From positions 8,754,001 through 8,818,000 of the forward strand of contig NC_045150.1 in NCBI RefSeq assembly GCF_008831285.2: a stretch of DNA of 64,000 bases, read 5' to 3'. This document shows, piece after piece, positions 12,848-24,337 of this stretch; within the stretch, counting starts at the first letter, position 1; every line of letters begins with the position of its first letter. The DNA is from Nymphaea colorata (Eukaryota > Streptophyta > Magnoliopsida > Nymphaeales > Nymphaeaceae). The translations under genes and the position numbers were made by a program. The notes under the pieces are model-generated. The model had not been told where the DNA came from, did no database searches, and saw only the letters and a list, made by a program, of their open reading frames with translations.

Positions 12848-14699
12848 GCAAAGGAGCAGATGATAGAGGAGGAGGGTGAACAGATGAGAAGGAAGAGGAT
12901 GAGGTAGCAGTCGTAACTCCCCCGCAAGAAGAGGCATGTGATGACTACGTGATTGCATTAAATGCCTATGTTTTCGCCGACTCTTGCGCCAACAATGTTC
13001 AGGAATCTCTCTCTCTCACATTCGGATTTGGACTTTGGTCACTGTAACATATAATTTTCTTTTTGCACTCTTGTGAGAAGGATCTGGACCATCGTGTATG
13101 TGGTTTTTTTTTACACTTTATATTTCCGAAAATCAACCACATGCACGTCCTTTCTTCATCTTTTTTAAACACGAGAGATGCAAGTGAACCTTTCTTACAC
13201 GTAGATTTTAAATCTTCTTGCACACAGATTTTTTATGTAACCTTTTTTTTGGGGTTTAAAAGCGCAGCAGTTTTGCATCGAAAATAAATAAATAAAAAAT
13301 TCAGTGACCAGCGGCATTCTCTCTCTTCTTTTTTAAATGAAAGCAAGCTCCTAGATATTGCATTCTAGTGAGAGAAAGAAAGAGTTTTTAATTAAAAGCA
13401 AATTATTTTATTCAGAAGATGAAACCTAGGCATGCAGTTCATGGGCTTCCAATTTTGTGTCGTTTGCAAATGTGAACCGATTGACGTCTTAACAAACACG
13501 ACTACGGCTGTTACTTCTAATTAAATGGACTCAAAGAAAATGTGATATAAATGCCCCAAACTCGTGTTTAATAATTTTTAAATTTGAAACATACATTTTT
13601 GCCTTGTAACGATTTCATTTTATATTGGCAACCCGCAATTTTCTTCCGGCCAATTATAAATGTGGACTTTCTTTCTTCAATTTATAAAGGTTTTAAAAGT
13701 TTGTCCATTATGATCGTCACCCACCTTTTTGTTTGTGTATGCGGACACATCAAACCTCAGATAATTACCACCAAGAAACTTCCTCGAAGCATCTGGATGA
13801 TTAATCTTGAATGTGACAAGTAATTAATTTGGAAGATAGCACACCAAAAATCAACAAAGAAGCACTATGTCATGCGCTCAAGTTCCATATGTATGCATTA
13901 AAAGATTATAATTGGTTACTTCTAAAGGCACATAAATTAAAAATGTATCGAATAAATTCAATTAAATCAGCATTAACTCGACTAATCAAAGGGTAGCTGG
14001 TTATATGTTCGGCCCCAACACATACCATTCGTTTCGGTGCCGGAAATTACAATAATGACCTTCAACAATTAAAAAAAAAACATACCCAATGAGGATAAAA
14101 TGGGGAAACTAAATAAAAATTATTATAATGCTAGCTACAGTCCAGTCTTCATCTCCATAATCAAGCATCAAGGATATTCTTAACATCGTAACTGCTTTGG
14201 TTAGCAATATTTTATCATATCATTAACTTAGAAAAATGAACGTTTCAAAAACTTGGTCATGTGGGAGATAACAAAGCCTTAGCGTATACCTACGGTAAGA
14301 ATGTCATAAGAGACATACCATACCTAAGCAAGACCATGAGACACGCAGAATAATTCCCATTTTTTAAAAGAAACGCTAAAATGAGGAATATAGAATAAAA
14401 GGCAGATAAATATTAAAATACTTCTAAAATAAGCACAGAACTGAGGTTGCACCTTTATAGTAAACTTCATAGGGGGCGTCACCATCTCATCCACGAATAA
14501 ATCCAATTCTTTGCAAGATTCTTCTGCATGGCAATCACTAAACTATTTAATGTCAACTCTCCCATGCATACGTCCTGACAAAAACCTCTCCATTATCTAA
14601 TTATTTATCTAACCCTTGGTTTAAATTCAATATCAACGCCTCACCAACCTGTCTCTCACGGGAATGCAGCTCCAATTCCACATGCTTACGCACGAGAAC

Positions 14700-14702
<3 letters not shown>
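12848..14702. other. Intergenic, no supported gene
   Basis: AT-rich, with short open frames only. No family resemblance and no RNA gene were seen. Confidence 0.5.

Positions 14703-14774
<72 letters not shown>
14703..14774. repeat. Compound (TC)n(AT)n microsatellite
   Basis: A TC tract of about 18 units runs directly into an AT tract of about 17 units. It explains the low-complexity open frames on both strands here. Confidence 0.95.
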
Positions 14775-14776
<2 letters not shown>

Positions 14777-16166
14777 TGTGTGCTTCGAATATTTGTCCTT
14801 TTTGGTTTTGGAATCTCTAGAGAGAGAAAACAGGGTCAGTTGTCCCACAGAGGTCAAAAAAGGGTGTCCCTAAGCAGGAAGCGCTAATAGTAAAAGCGTT
14901 CACTGTTTGACCTCTTCTTCCCACATGCAGTATAGAATTTGTTCAAGAGAGAGCCGTGACGTATGCCCAATTCCCCATTGAGTTGTTTTTATCAAGCAAT
15001 GAAAAGTAAAAAATTGGCAGCTGTTGGATGGGTTTGGGGAGAAGTGACAAGAAGAAAGAATTGAGTTAGAGTGAGGCCAAGTTTCTCTGTCACTGGATTG
15101 TGATCAACTTAATATTTTTTATCTTGGATGTAAGTGATATCAATGTTTATTCTCGAGGTAGGGTCATAGCCTGCCGGACACCGGTAACTAGAAGAACCAT
15201 GTGGGAAACCGGAGATGCTTGCTGATCAGTGTGTGAATATGCTCGGTATTCACCGCAGTGGGACAAGCAAAGAGAAGACCTAAACAACCTCAGACCCTAT
15301 ACTTCGTGTCCTGTTCCCAAGATCGAAACAGAACAAACCGGATCTCTTGGGCTCACAGAAGCTTAAGAGTTGGTGTTTCATGTTGCTAGAACAGACAAGG
15401 CTTGCTCATTAGCTTACCACTTAATTTACCGAGCTCATCAGCATCATTCGTCATCGTCGATCTTCAATTTCAAGAGCTTCAACAAGTTTGGAAACATGAT
15501 CAAGGCAGTTCGTAAAGTATTTGAGCTTATTTCTGACTTTAAATTACAGAAAGGAGAAGTCAAACCACGCGGTGCTGTTGCAACTCTATCTCTCTTCCTC
15601 TCTTTGTTTGTTTCTGAAAGGCCATCAATCTGCCAGTAATGGATGGATTAGACTGTGAAAGATTGATGGGTTTCCTTTGCCAACCTTGTGGTTTCTGCAG
15701 GTCAATCAATTGTACCATCTCCACTTTTTTAATCTCCTTCCAGTCATAGTTTTCAGGGGCCCCGCTCCCTTGCAGTGAACTCCGGGGTAGAGTCACCGAC
15801 AGCGAAGCTCCAGTACCATCAACCCGCGAGGCGCGCACCCACCTCCAGTGGGTGACCAAGTCCTCTAACTCCTTTTACCTATGTATCTAGCTTGTTTGAT
15901 TCATGAGATGCTATATATATATATATATACGCACACGAACATGAAATAGAAGAGAGAGAAAGTAACATGAGAACAAGAAAACATGAATACGGCATATTCG
16001 TTGCCATGTTAACAGTGCTTTAAAAATGTGTACCTATTAATCAAGTACTAATTTAACTTTACGAAAGTACTATCAAAGTGACGTGCATAAAATTTTTAAT
16101 TTCATGTTGTCTATTAAATTTAGTGTTCCTAGCTAATGTTATCTAGGTGCATGTTTCCTTCCTCTC

Positions 16167-16176
<10 letters not shown>
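14775..16176. other. Intergenic, possible old transposon remnants
   Basis: The segment 15560-15860 is more GC-rich than its surroundings and carries a 99-codon minus-strand frame with no family I know. A short (AT)n lies near 15910-15930. I cannot support a gene. Confidence 0.4.

Positions 16177-16252
<76 letters not shown>
16177..16252. repeat. Palindromic microsatellite (TC)13(TA)13(GA)12
   Basis: An uninterrupted TC tract (16177-16202) is followed by a TA tract (16203-16228) and then a GA tract (16229-16252). Because GA is the complement of TC and TA is self-complementary, the whole 76 bp is a nearly perfect inverted repeat able to fold into one hairpin or cruciform. Confidence 0.95.
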
Positions 16253-16259
<7 letters not shown>

Positions 16260-17793
16260 TATGGCTAGCAATATATGCTGCAATACAGGTTCTCTTTTAA
16301 TTAGTTTGGTTACCGAAGTTATTCCTTTTTGTTGCAGGTGCGAATCTTTTTCCACCAAACATTGACATGTTAGGGGTCCAAAATTCCGGAGACGATTATC
16401 ATACCGTGAAAATTTTTCGGTAGGTGATCAACTGATCTAAAAATTAAATGCGTACGGACAGCATGCAGACGGAAGAGACCGCCGGCCGGCACGTGTAAAA
16501 ACCATGGGTGCCGGCGTATGCCGCTGCGTAGGTCATACGGATGTCTCACGGGTTTTCGATCCCACACAAGAGAATTTTCGGCCTCCCACGCATCGCAAAT
16601 CCCTTTCAATTCCTCTGGTTGTTGAACTTAAATGAAAAAGCTCAGTGCAACAAGATTTGGAGAGTTGAGATTTTTAATGCCGTTTTCAGAGGGCGGTTGT
16701 GTTCGTGAAATCGGCATCGCTTTTACCCCTCTGCTGCGAGTCTTTCAGAGCTGTATAAATCATCCCCTTTCATAGAAAAGTAGCCAGACTAATCCCAAGG
16801 ATCATGTGGGCATGTTTGTTTTATAGTCAACTTGCTCTCTAAAGCACATGAAGGATGGAAATTAAACAAAGCATCACAATCTGGACCCAAAATGTGCTTC
16901 ATTCCCAAGAACAATTTGCAAGTAAAAGTTTTTTCTGATCTTTATCTTCCCAGTTCATGTGATCACAACTCTTCCTTTGCAGATATTTAAGCTTTTTTAT
17001 CAGAAGGATAAACAAGACTTATTGAGGGAATGAAAGAGTGAGATATGTGGACCATGGTTTAATATTGCCATTCTTCAAATGAAGTGATAAGAATGAAGGA
17101 GACAGAGAGTATATAATAAGGAATAGTACCAGGGAAGGAGCAAGTGGGAGTGCTTGCATGAGGAGTATTATAAAGGAAATCCATATAATTTATTTATTTT
17201 ATTTATGTTTAGTACATAACATTGGTCAACCCCACAAAAAGATGGTCTCCCAAGCATGTTTTTTAATACCTATACCATGCTGGATCTACACAATTTCCAT
17301 GCTTATTGAGAGTATCTCATCCACCAAAAGCATAATTTAAACCTACTATTCAACAAATCTAATAAAATAACGATCAGCACACCAACAATGAAAATTTCGG
17401 TAAATAGATAAAACTTGAAGATCGGAGAAGTATCAAAAAGTTCCCAGTCCTGCTTTTATTGTTGAGAGTCAGAAAAGTGTAAAAGTTGCCCTTGTTTTAA
17501 AATAAACATGGCCTCACTGACATTTGGATTCCTCAACTAAAAGGCAGCTTTTTAGTTGCTTTCATTTTAAACTCATTTGAAATACAAAATGACACACATG
17601 AAGCTGAAGACACTATTAGTAGATGCGGTAGAAAGACCAAATACAATTATATATTTTTCCAAAACATGTTTTATAGGTGACATAACTAATTTTGGTGTTT
17701 ATACATGTTTTCTTATATGTAGACTAAAAACTACAATACACTTTGCCAATAGGTATTAAAATTTTAAATACTGGTAAAAATTGATGGCTAGGG
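16253..17793. other. Intergenic, no supported gene
   Basis: The segment 16370-16610 is relatively GC-rich, with a 79-codon minus-strand frame of no known family. The remainder is AT-rich. No RNA gene was seen. Confidence 0.45.
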
Positions 17794-17958
17794 TGCAACA
17801 CTCCATAAAAGTTTAGTTGTGTATCTTGGATTGTGAAGAATCCTAGAGACTTATAAAAAGATTGTTAAATAGTTGGTTGTTTTAGTTTCTAACCTTTCTT
17901 AAAATTGAAACTGAAATGCTAGAGAGCAGAATATGATACACCAAACTAGGTCGTGACA
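17794..17958 (+). repeat. TRIM 5' LTR
   Basis: The repeat is 165 bp, begins with TG and ends with CA, and is immediately followed by the primer-binding site. Confidence 0.7.
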
Positions 17959-17959
17959 G

Positions 17960-17971
17960 TGTTATCAGAGC
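17960..17971 (+). other. Primer-binding site for initiator tRNA-Met
   Basis: TGTTATCAGAGC differs at one position from the canonical plant retrotransposon site TGGTATCAGAGC and sits two bases after the 5' LTR. Confidence 0.7.
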
Positions 17972-18032
17972 TAGTTCAACACTTACCTACAGTCCCACAT
18001 ATGTGGATGCATGTGTTTTAGGAAGAGTGGAT

Positions 18033-18197
18033 TATAATATCCCGAAAGTTTAATCATGCGCTGAAAATTGTGAGAGTTCATTAAGGACTCATAAAAAAGG
18101 GTTGAGTAAGTTATTATTAACCTTGTTCTTAGTCTTTTTATAGGCTGAAACTAAAGTTGCTGGGGGTAGGTTGGGATTCACCAGCCAAACCGTTACA
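18033..18197 (+). repeat. TRIM 3' LTR
   Basis: The repeat is 165 bp, the same length as the 5' copy, preceded by a purine-rich tract and ending TTACA. The first dinucleotide is TA instead of TG, probably a point change. Confidence 0.7.
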
Positions 18198-21100
18198 TAT
18201 AAGTGAGTTGGCCACTTCAGAGTTAATTCAGAAGAACGATTGCTTGTTAATAATAAAAAAAATGATATATTTCATTTATCTATAGAAACTTCACAAACTA
18301 AGAAAAACTTCACAAAACATTTAAAAAATAATAAATATTTGTGTTGATTGATGAATTGAATTGATTCATTGCTGGATCGGTCCGTTCAGGCCAATTTTAC
18401 AATAGTACTCAGCCAATTTTTTGGTTGAAGGCCCTAAATCCGACCTTACATATCTTCTGTGGCTCTTGGCATAAACAATCAACATTTACCTCACCCCCCA
18501 TATAGCTGACAGCTAAGTAGTCACAGAGAAATGAAAAGAGCCAATTAGAAAATTACAGTATCCCCATGAGGATCATAGCTACGATGGCCTGTGCAATCAG
18601 CTAGCTTTTGACTTTATGAGGAAGCAGGAGTTATTTATCATGGTTCATGTAGGAAGTGACATCTACGCGAGCATCCGGTACGATTTTTCATATATTCAAA
18701 AGGAAATTAACAGCTCCGTTTCTTCTTCACTACCAAAATACTTTTACATTTTAATTCATGCATAAAGAGTAAATGTTATTCATCGTTATAAAAATTGAAA
18801 AACATAATGTAATAAAAAATTTATCTCATGTGCTTGGTGTATCGTCACTAAATCAAGGTGGTGCATTCTCCATTCGAGAGATCTAGAGATCATATATATA
18901 GTCATACTCCCATAAGCATCTATTTATACGGCATCTAGAGATCTAGAGAACAGAAGGCCATTGCATTATGAGCTAGAATTCTTAGCTATCGCAAGAATTT
19001 TTTCGATCTAGGGTTGGTAGCTTTATTATGGAAGGAAAAAGTCAAAACCCAATTTCATCAAACTCCTTGTAATGGAACTGAAAGTCCTTGATGTCTATGA
19101 CTTTGCAACAAGGGGAGAATTGACTGTAAATCAATGAATAAATTATAAATACGTGCGTGTATGTATGAACTCAGAAGGAAGGAAGCTAGCAATTACGGTA
19201 GGACATCACTCTCAAGAGGGAAGGAACAAAGGGGAAGGAGGAAAAAAGGGAGAGGGTTTGTCATGAGAATCACGGACACGAAAAAGGCTGATGGCCGAGC
19301 AATAACTAGGTTGACCTTAATTCTTCCTCTCTGTCTCTGTCTCTTCCCTGCTGCATGAGGCCGGGCCGATCAAAATCCTTCAACACCCACCAACAACTTG
19401 CCACTAAAAACAAAGAACTCGGTAGACTAAAGCCTGCCCGAGTCACATGATCTCTCTCTCTCTCTCTCTAACTTATGACCACCAACATTGGTTATTCTTT
19501 GCTTTTCTATTAAGTCGGGATCAGACTGTTATGTTATGCCGGGAAATCAAGTGTGCCACAGAATTCTCGAGTTCTGTTCAAGTTAAAGGGCTTCTTTATA
19601 CTACTGAAGTATGAGAAGACCTAGTAATGGGAGTACCGATTACTTTCTCTCACAAGAAAAACAGATGGGGGGGGTCTCCAACTTATTCATGTTATGTGGC
19701 ATGTGAAATGACCAAAATACCCTTATTACAATAAAAAAGATTTTTTTTAAAAGGTAAAAAAAGGTTGTGAAAAGTAAAGAAGGCCTAAAAATGTTTATTA
19801 CTTTACAAAAACTTTCACAAATACTTTCACCCTTCTTTGGTGCATATTTGTTGCATACAGGGAAGTGTGCACTCAACTCAATCTACTCTCAAGATTTTTG
19901 GCTCCAGCCCTAATGAAGATTGAGTTGACTCCAGCCTTAACAGAAATTTGACATCTTAGGATGGGAATAATATAACTTGAGAGTTTGACAAAATAAAAAG
20001 AAGATGATGAACATTTTAATTCATTATGTTTTCTTCTTGTTTTTGTTTTTCAAACATCTATCATAATGCTTCAGAAAGCAATCATGAGTGGCTGTGGGAT
20101 TCAAGACAGCAAAATCACCATTCATTCACTCGCATCTATATATAAAAAGTGAGAGAGAAGGTGGTGATTGACCAGGTTGGAATTAAGAAAGGGAAGCGCA
20201 ATCGCGGCGAGTCTTGTTGCGCAATATTGAGTGAGGGTTTACTGGTGTGGACTGAATGAATGTTGGGTTGTGGAAGTCAAGGAGTGGTTCACTCGGATCT
20301 TGACTGTGGGAAAACAATGGCGGCATTTCTGATCATTGGGGGCCGATGGGCACCAACATTAATATTTTTGCTGGCCACTGCTTTCTGTATCTCTTGGACT
20401 CTCGATCCCCTCACTCATTTCGCATGACTCACGGACTGATAGGCCCCCACCTTCTCTCTGGCTCCGTGGAAACGGAATTTCTCGGCAAGCCGCGACCCTT
20501 TTTCTGGGTGGCTTGTTTATCGAAAGATCTAGCCCCGTGACCAGTGAATCTTTATCTTTTTTAAATCTCTGCACTTTTCTGGATTTCTGCCACCTTCCCG
20601 GTGGTTGTGTGATCCGCTCTCCTCGTGCAACCCCTTCTTCCCTCCCTTTCCCCACATTAACTCTCTAACCAATTCTCCTCTTCACCGGTGATCATCACTG
20701 TCACTGTAATTTCTCTAAATCTCCAAGCATTTGTCTAGAGGATCTCAACTCCGAAATACCAACAAAATGTTTCGCATTTCTGCGTATACAAGAAAATCCT
20801 AAGAAATATTTGTTGGTATCTTATCTTTTCTCATTTGGCTGCCATTTTTTTTTGTTTCATTCTGTGGGACAAGATTTTATGTCCACAGAAGAAGATTAGG
20901 ACATGCAGTCCGTTAAAAAGGAAGACAAGGACGTCTTCTATGTACCAACCGATATGTAATCATTCAGATTTCAGAAAGCACCGAGAAATTCCAAAGCTTA
21001 TCGACTGCGACCAATCGGTACAAATACCATGAAATCCAAAGAAATTTTTGTACTTCATGGGAGCAAGTATTTGGTTCTTATAACGAGGGAATTGAGGCCC

Positions 21101-22162
21101 GAAATGACGAGGTTGAGACTGTTATCTCATACAGACACAGAGGCACTTGTACCGAGCAAGAGAAGACGCCTTTGGGTCGTCGGCCCCAATATAGAATTTC
21201 TGTTCTTATTTGGGAGTAAGTTTACTGAAACGCCCTTATCGTGATAAACGACAGTGTTTCCGGTTGGCCTTGGAGTTGCAACAATGGCGTTTCTTGTCCT
21301 TTCATGGAAGCTCTGTGCTGCAGCTGGCTCGTTGGAAGCCATTGCCGGCCTGGTACAGAAGAAAACCCTTGTTTTTTTCCTTACGGGAAAATTTGGAATA
21401 TTTGGGAAACTTTTTCCACGACTCACGGAAGGTTGGTGTCTTTTCCTAGACAAACAAATCCAGGGCCTTGGCATCGGTGGCTGCAATTTATAGTAAACAA
21501 GGAGGAGGTGGAAGCTCACAAAAGGCAATGGAGAAGGGCAGTGAGGTTTCTTTTATATACCAAAATAAAACTTGACCAAAACGCCCCCACCAGAATGACA
21601 TATGTACAAAAGGCAATGGTTCGAATTCCATTTCAAATTATTGCACCACACCAATATTTATCATCTCTTCCTTCATCCGCATATTTTGATAAAATGCTTG
21701 TGAAATGACTCCAGTCTAATCACATAAACATAAACAGTAAGTAAGAAGGAGAAGTAGAAGATTTAAATCTGGATTTGGATCCGGTTATTCATTCAAAATT
21801 TAGATTCATACTGGATGAGAAAACTGACCAACGAGCAAAATTTAAAAAAAAAAAAAAAAAAACCCATCGATATCCTGAAATTTCCCAAGATTGGATACTT
21901 ACAGAAACATCCTTGCCAGTTGCCACCACGGGTAGGCACAAGGGGCTCACATGTACCGAGGGTAGTTTCGTCCGATAATCAAAATTTATCTCTCTTAACG
22001 GTCTCCTTCGTATTCTTCGTCCCTCTCACGGTACCTGACAAAAGAAGCTCAAGTCTCGGCCCAACGTGAGAGTAGGTTAAAAAAGCAACAATAAAAAAAG
22101 GAATTACGGAAAAAAAAAAAGTGAAAGAGGTTAAAATCATTTAACCTTACCTCGTCCAACGA
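18198..22162. other. Intergenic, no firmly supported gene
   Basis: AT-rich DNA to about 20.1 kb, then a more balanced segment (20.1-22.1 kb) with many overlapping open frames on both strands that do not match any family I know. A 36-codon frame starts at 20319 in a good initiation context (AACAATGGCGG). No convincing exon chain was found. Confidence 0.45.
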
Positions 22163-22180
22163 TGACGTCACGTGACGTCA
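22163..22180. promoter_or_regulatory. 18-bp palindrome of bZIP sites (C-box, G-box, C-box)
   Basis: TGACGTCACGTGACGTCA is identical to its own reverse complement. It contains two TGACGTCA sites (C-box or CRE type) overlapping a central CACGTG G-box. These are established binding cores for plant bZIP factors, and CACGTG also for bHLH factors. It lies about 2.2 kb upstream of the GARP gene start, so any role in that gene's control is inference. Confidence 0.5.
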
Positions 22181-23059
22181 TATATATATTAATTTCTTTG
22201 TTAAAAATATGGAGGGTTGCTTTCACGAGGCCAATGACAAACTATCATTTCAACAATAATTTGCACATTTCTGGAATTTCCAAAAGTTTTTTTTTAAGTC
22301 CTCTCCGGCCCCTCCCCTCCTTCCTCGTAGCTTCCCATCCTTCCTTTTTTCTTCTTTTGGTAACCGATGGAACAGTAAAAAGTCCTTTTTATCTTCTGTT
22401 CCTCCTCTTTTTATCTAACCAAATCCGAATTCTTGTGAGATTAATATGGTACCATCCTGACATAAGGCCGGTGAAATCTGATATTACATGTGAGAAAATT
22501 AGTAAAAAATTTCATTGGGTTTGAATATTGTTAATAGTTGCTTCAAATATGAACAAGATTAATGCTTTTTGTAGCTAAAATCCGCGACAATTTGAATCAA
22601 ATTGATTGTTTACGAAATCTTGGATTCGATGGCTCTTGCTCTCAGACAAATCAACGCTGGAAGTTAACTTGAAGACCAAATTAGGTAAACGGTCCTAACA
22701 GTCAATGTGATGATCATAGCTTACTTCCTATGCATTGGATTAATTTAAGTTTTCGAAAACCAACCATTTTTTTTTTAAATTTTTTTGCGCAGAAGCCACA
22801 ACTTAAGTTGAGGGACAACATCACTCATGATATGCTCAAAGTCCCGTCTGCACTTTGAAGAAAGACATGCTTTGGGTTTTTTGTGAGATTTGGCAACCAC
22901 AAGATTCGAACCTTGGACAGTGCCTAGAAATAGACTGTCAAAGTCTCATGACGAGATGTTCAAGATCGGCGTCCTCATGGTGGAATAGGTTGTGTGTTCG
23001 GGCCAAATGGGGGCCCTCCTTACGGCCCTACTAACCCGGGGGGCAATATCAAAGTTAAA

Positions 23060-23062
23060 TAC

Positions 23063-23110
<48 letters not shown>
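23060..23110. repeat. (ATAC)n(AT)n compound microsatellite
   Basis: Four ATAC units run into about 18 AT units. Confidence 0.9.
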
Positions 23111-23113
<3 letters not shown>

Positions 23114-23471
23114 CAAGACTTGAGGCTCAGCATATGAACTTAAGTGACTTACAATGTTACTGATCATGAAATATGGATCACTATTAGGCAATGTGAGTAT
23201 TTAGAATTAGTTAAGCTTCATTTTGGCAGACCCTTGCGGATGTTCTCCTTGTTAGAAAACCACGCCAAAGAGAATGAGGTCCAATTTTACTTTTGATATT
23301 CCACTTGGGCCCTCATAGTTTTGTCACCACTGGAGAAAATTAGGCGCATCATCCATTTTCCTTCATAGTTTTTGAAAAATGCGACTTCTCATTCAGTGGC
23401 TGAGCTAGAATTTTATGTCATGAGCCGCACATATGCATAAATTTTTAATCGATGTGAGGTAAAGAGACCAA

Positions 23472-23496
23472 TCTCTCTCTCTCTCTCTCTCTTTCT

Positions 23497-23530
<34 letters not shown>
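23472..23530. repeat. (TC)n(AT)n compound microsatellite
   Basis: A TC tract, a short TTTCTCC interruption and then about 16 AT units. Confidence 0.9.
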
Positions 23531-23532
<2 letters not shown>

Positions 23533-24337
23533 AATTATTTTAACATAAGCATTTTATTTTATTTTTTATATTTTTTTATTCTACGAAATAAGTTCATGGG
23601 TTAGGCAGACTCGTACCAGATTACGCCAAAAGGAGCAGAATAAAATTGAACTTTTGTCCTCGTTCAATTGAAAGTAAAGCGTAATATCCTGGCCAAGTGG
23701 ACAAAATACTTAGTCAGCCAAGTGGATATTTTGAAAGCAAACTTTACATAAATATGTTTTGATAAGTTACATAAAGAGTGGTATAACTATAAACTCTACT
23801 ATTTTCTAGAATTCAATTCCAAGTTTTTTCACGGCAAAGCGGCATTTTTTTTTTTTTGAAAGAAAACAAAATATTTCCACCAATCAGTGCAAGATCCTTT
23901 TTTGACAACAAGAAGATCTGTGGCCAAGGGTAATAAGGTCATTTTACTGGAGAAAGCTTGTAGCTTGTAGCTTGTAACCCGTGTCCTGAAAAAGCATGTT
24001 ACCTGCATATTCCATATACCACCTCATTCTCCCGTATTATACAATTTTGTAAAGACTCAGGGGGTTGCGGGAAATTCTTTCTCCTCCTGTATCATATTTA
24101 TTAGTTGTCTAACACAACGATCGAATTTCTACACAAACAACAGTCAATGCAGCGAATACTTGTTCATGGTGGCTTTTTAATTATTGTCTCCCGTCCTCTC
24201 TTCTCCCCTTCACCTCCCACAGCTATGTGAAATGGCATCAAACCCGCCGATTTTCCGGCAATCCTCCGGTGGAGATCCGATAGCGAATCACCGTTCAAGT
24301 CTCTAGGGAGAGACAGAGTAGGGAGGCAGACGGTGGG

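Larger units (their letters stand above)
17794..18197 (+). mobile_element. TRIM (terminal-repeat retrotransposon in miniature), near complete
   Basis: Two related direct repeats of exactly 165 bp lie at 17794-17958 (TGCAACACTCC to GTCGTGACA) and 18033-18197 (TATAATATCCC to CCGTTACA). They share the order AAAGTTTA, GTGA/AGAGTTC or CCTAGAG, ACTTATAAAAAG or ACTCATAAAAAAG, a TTGGTTGTTTTAG-like block, and a GAAACTGAAA-like block. Directly after LTR1 comes TGTTATCAGAGC (17960-17971), one base off TGGTATCAGAGC, the initiator-tRNA-Met primer-binding site used by plant Copia and TRIM elements. The interior of about 74 bp ends in a purine-rich AGGAAGAGTGGA before LTR2. Length (404 bp) and lack of coding sequence fit a TRIM. 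No clean 5-bp target duplication is visible, so the element is old. Confidence 0.75.
22181..24337. other. Upstream region of the GARP gene, repeat-bearing
   Basis: This interval holds (ATAC)n(AT)n at about 23060-23110, a (TC)n(AT)n tract at about 23472-23530, a partial hAT-type end at 23394 and a 9-bp tandem (AGCTTGTAG) near 23954-23977. The last few hundred bases should contain the promoter and 5' UTR of the gene starting at 24338. I could not place a TATA box with confidence. Confidence 0.45.

Noticed and set aside
15560-15859. 99-codon minus-strand frame in a GC-richer patch
   Set aside because: It could be a decayed retroelement piece, but no motif of reverse transcriptase, integrase, gag or host protein could be seen.
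21127-21708. Overlapping long open frames on both strands (133 residues on -, 155 on +)
   Set aside because: Three frames are open over the same bases, none resembles a family, and no supporting splice or start signal was decisive. The openness looks like a side effect of composition.
22900-22920. tRNA-like T-arm strings (for example ATTCGAACC; similar ones near 21607, 40073 and 40124)
   Set aside because: No matching acceptor stem or anticodon arm could be folded at any of these sites.
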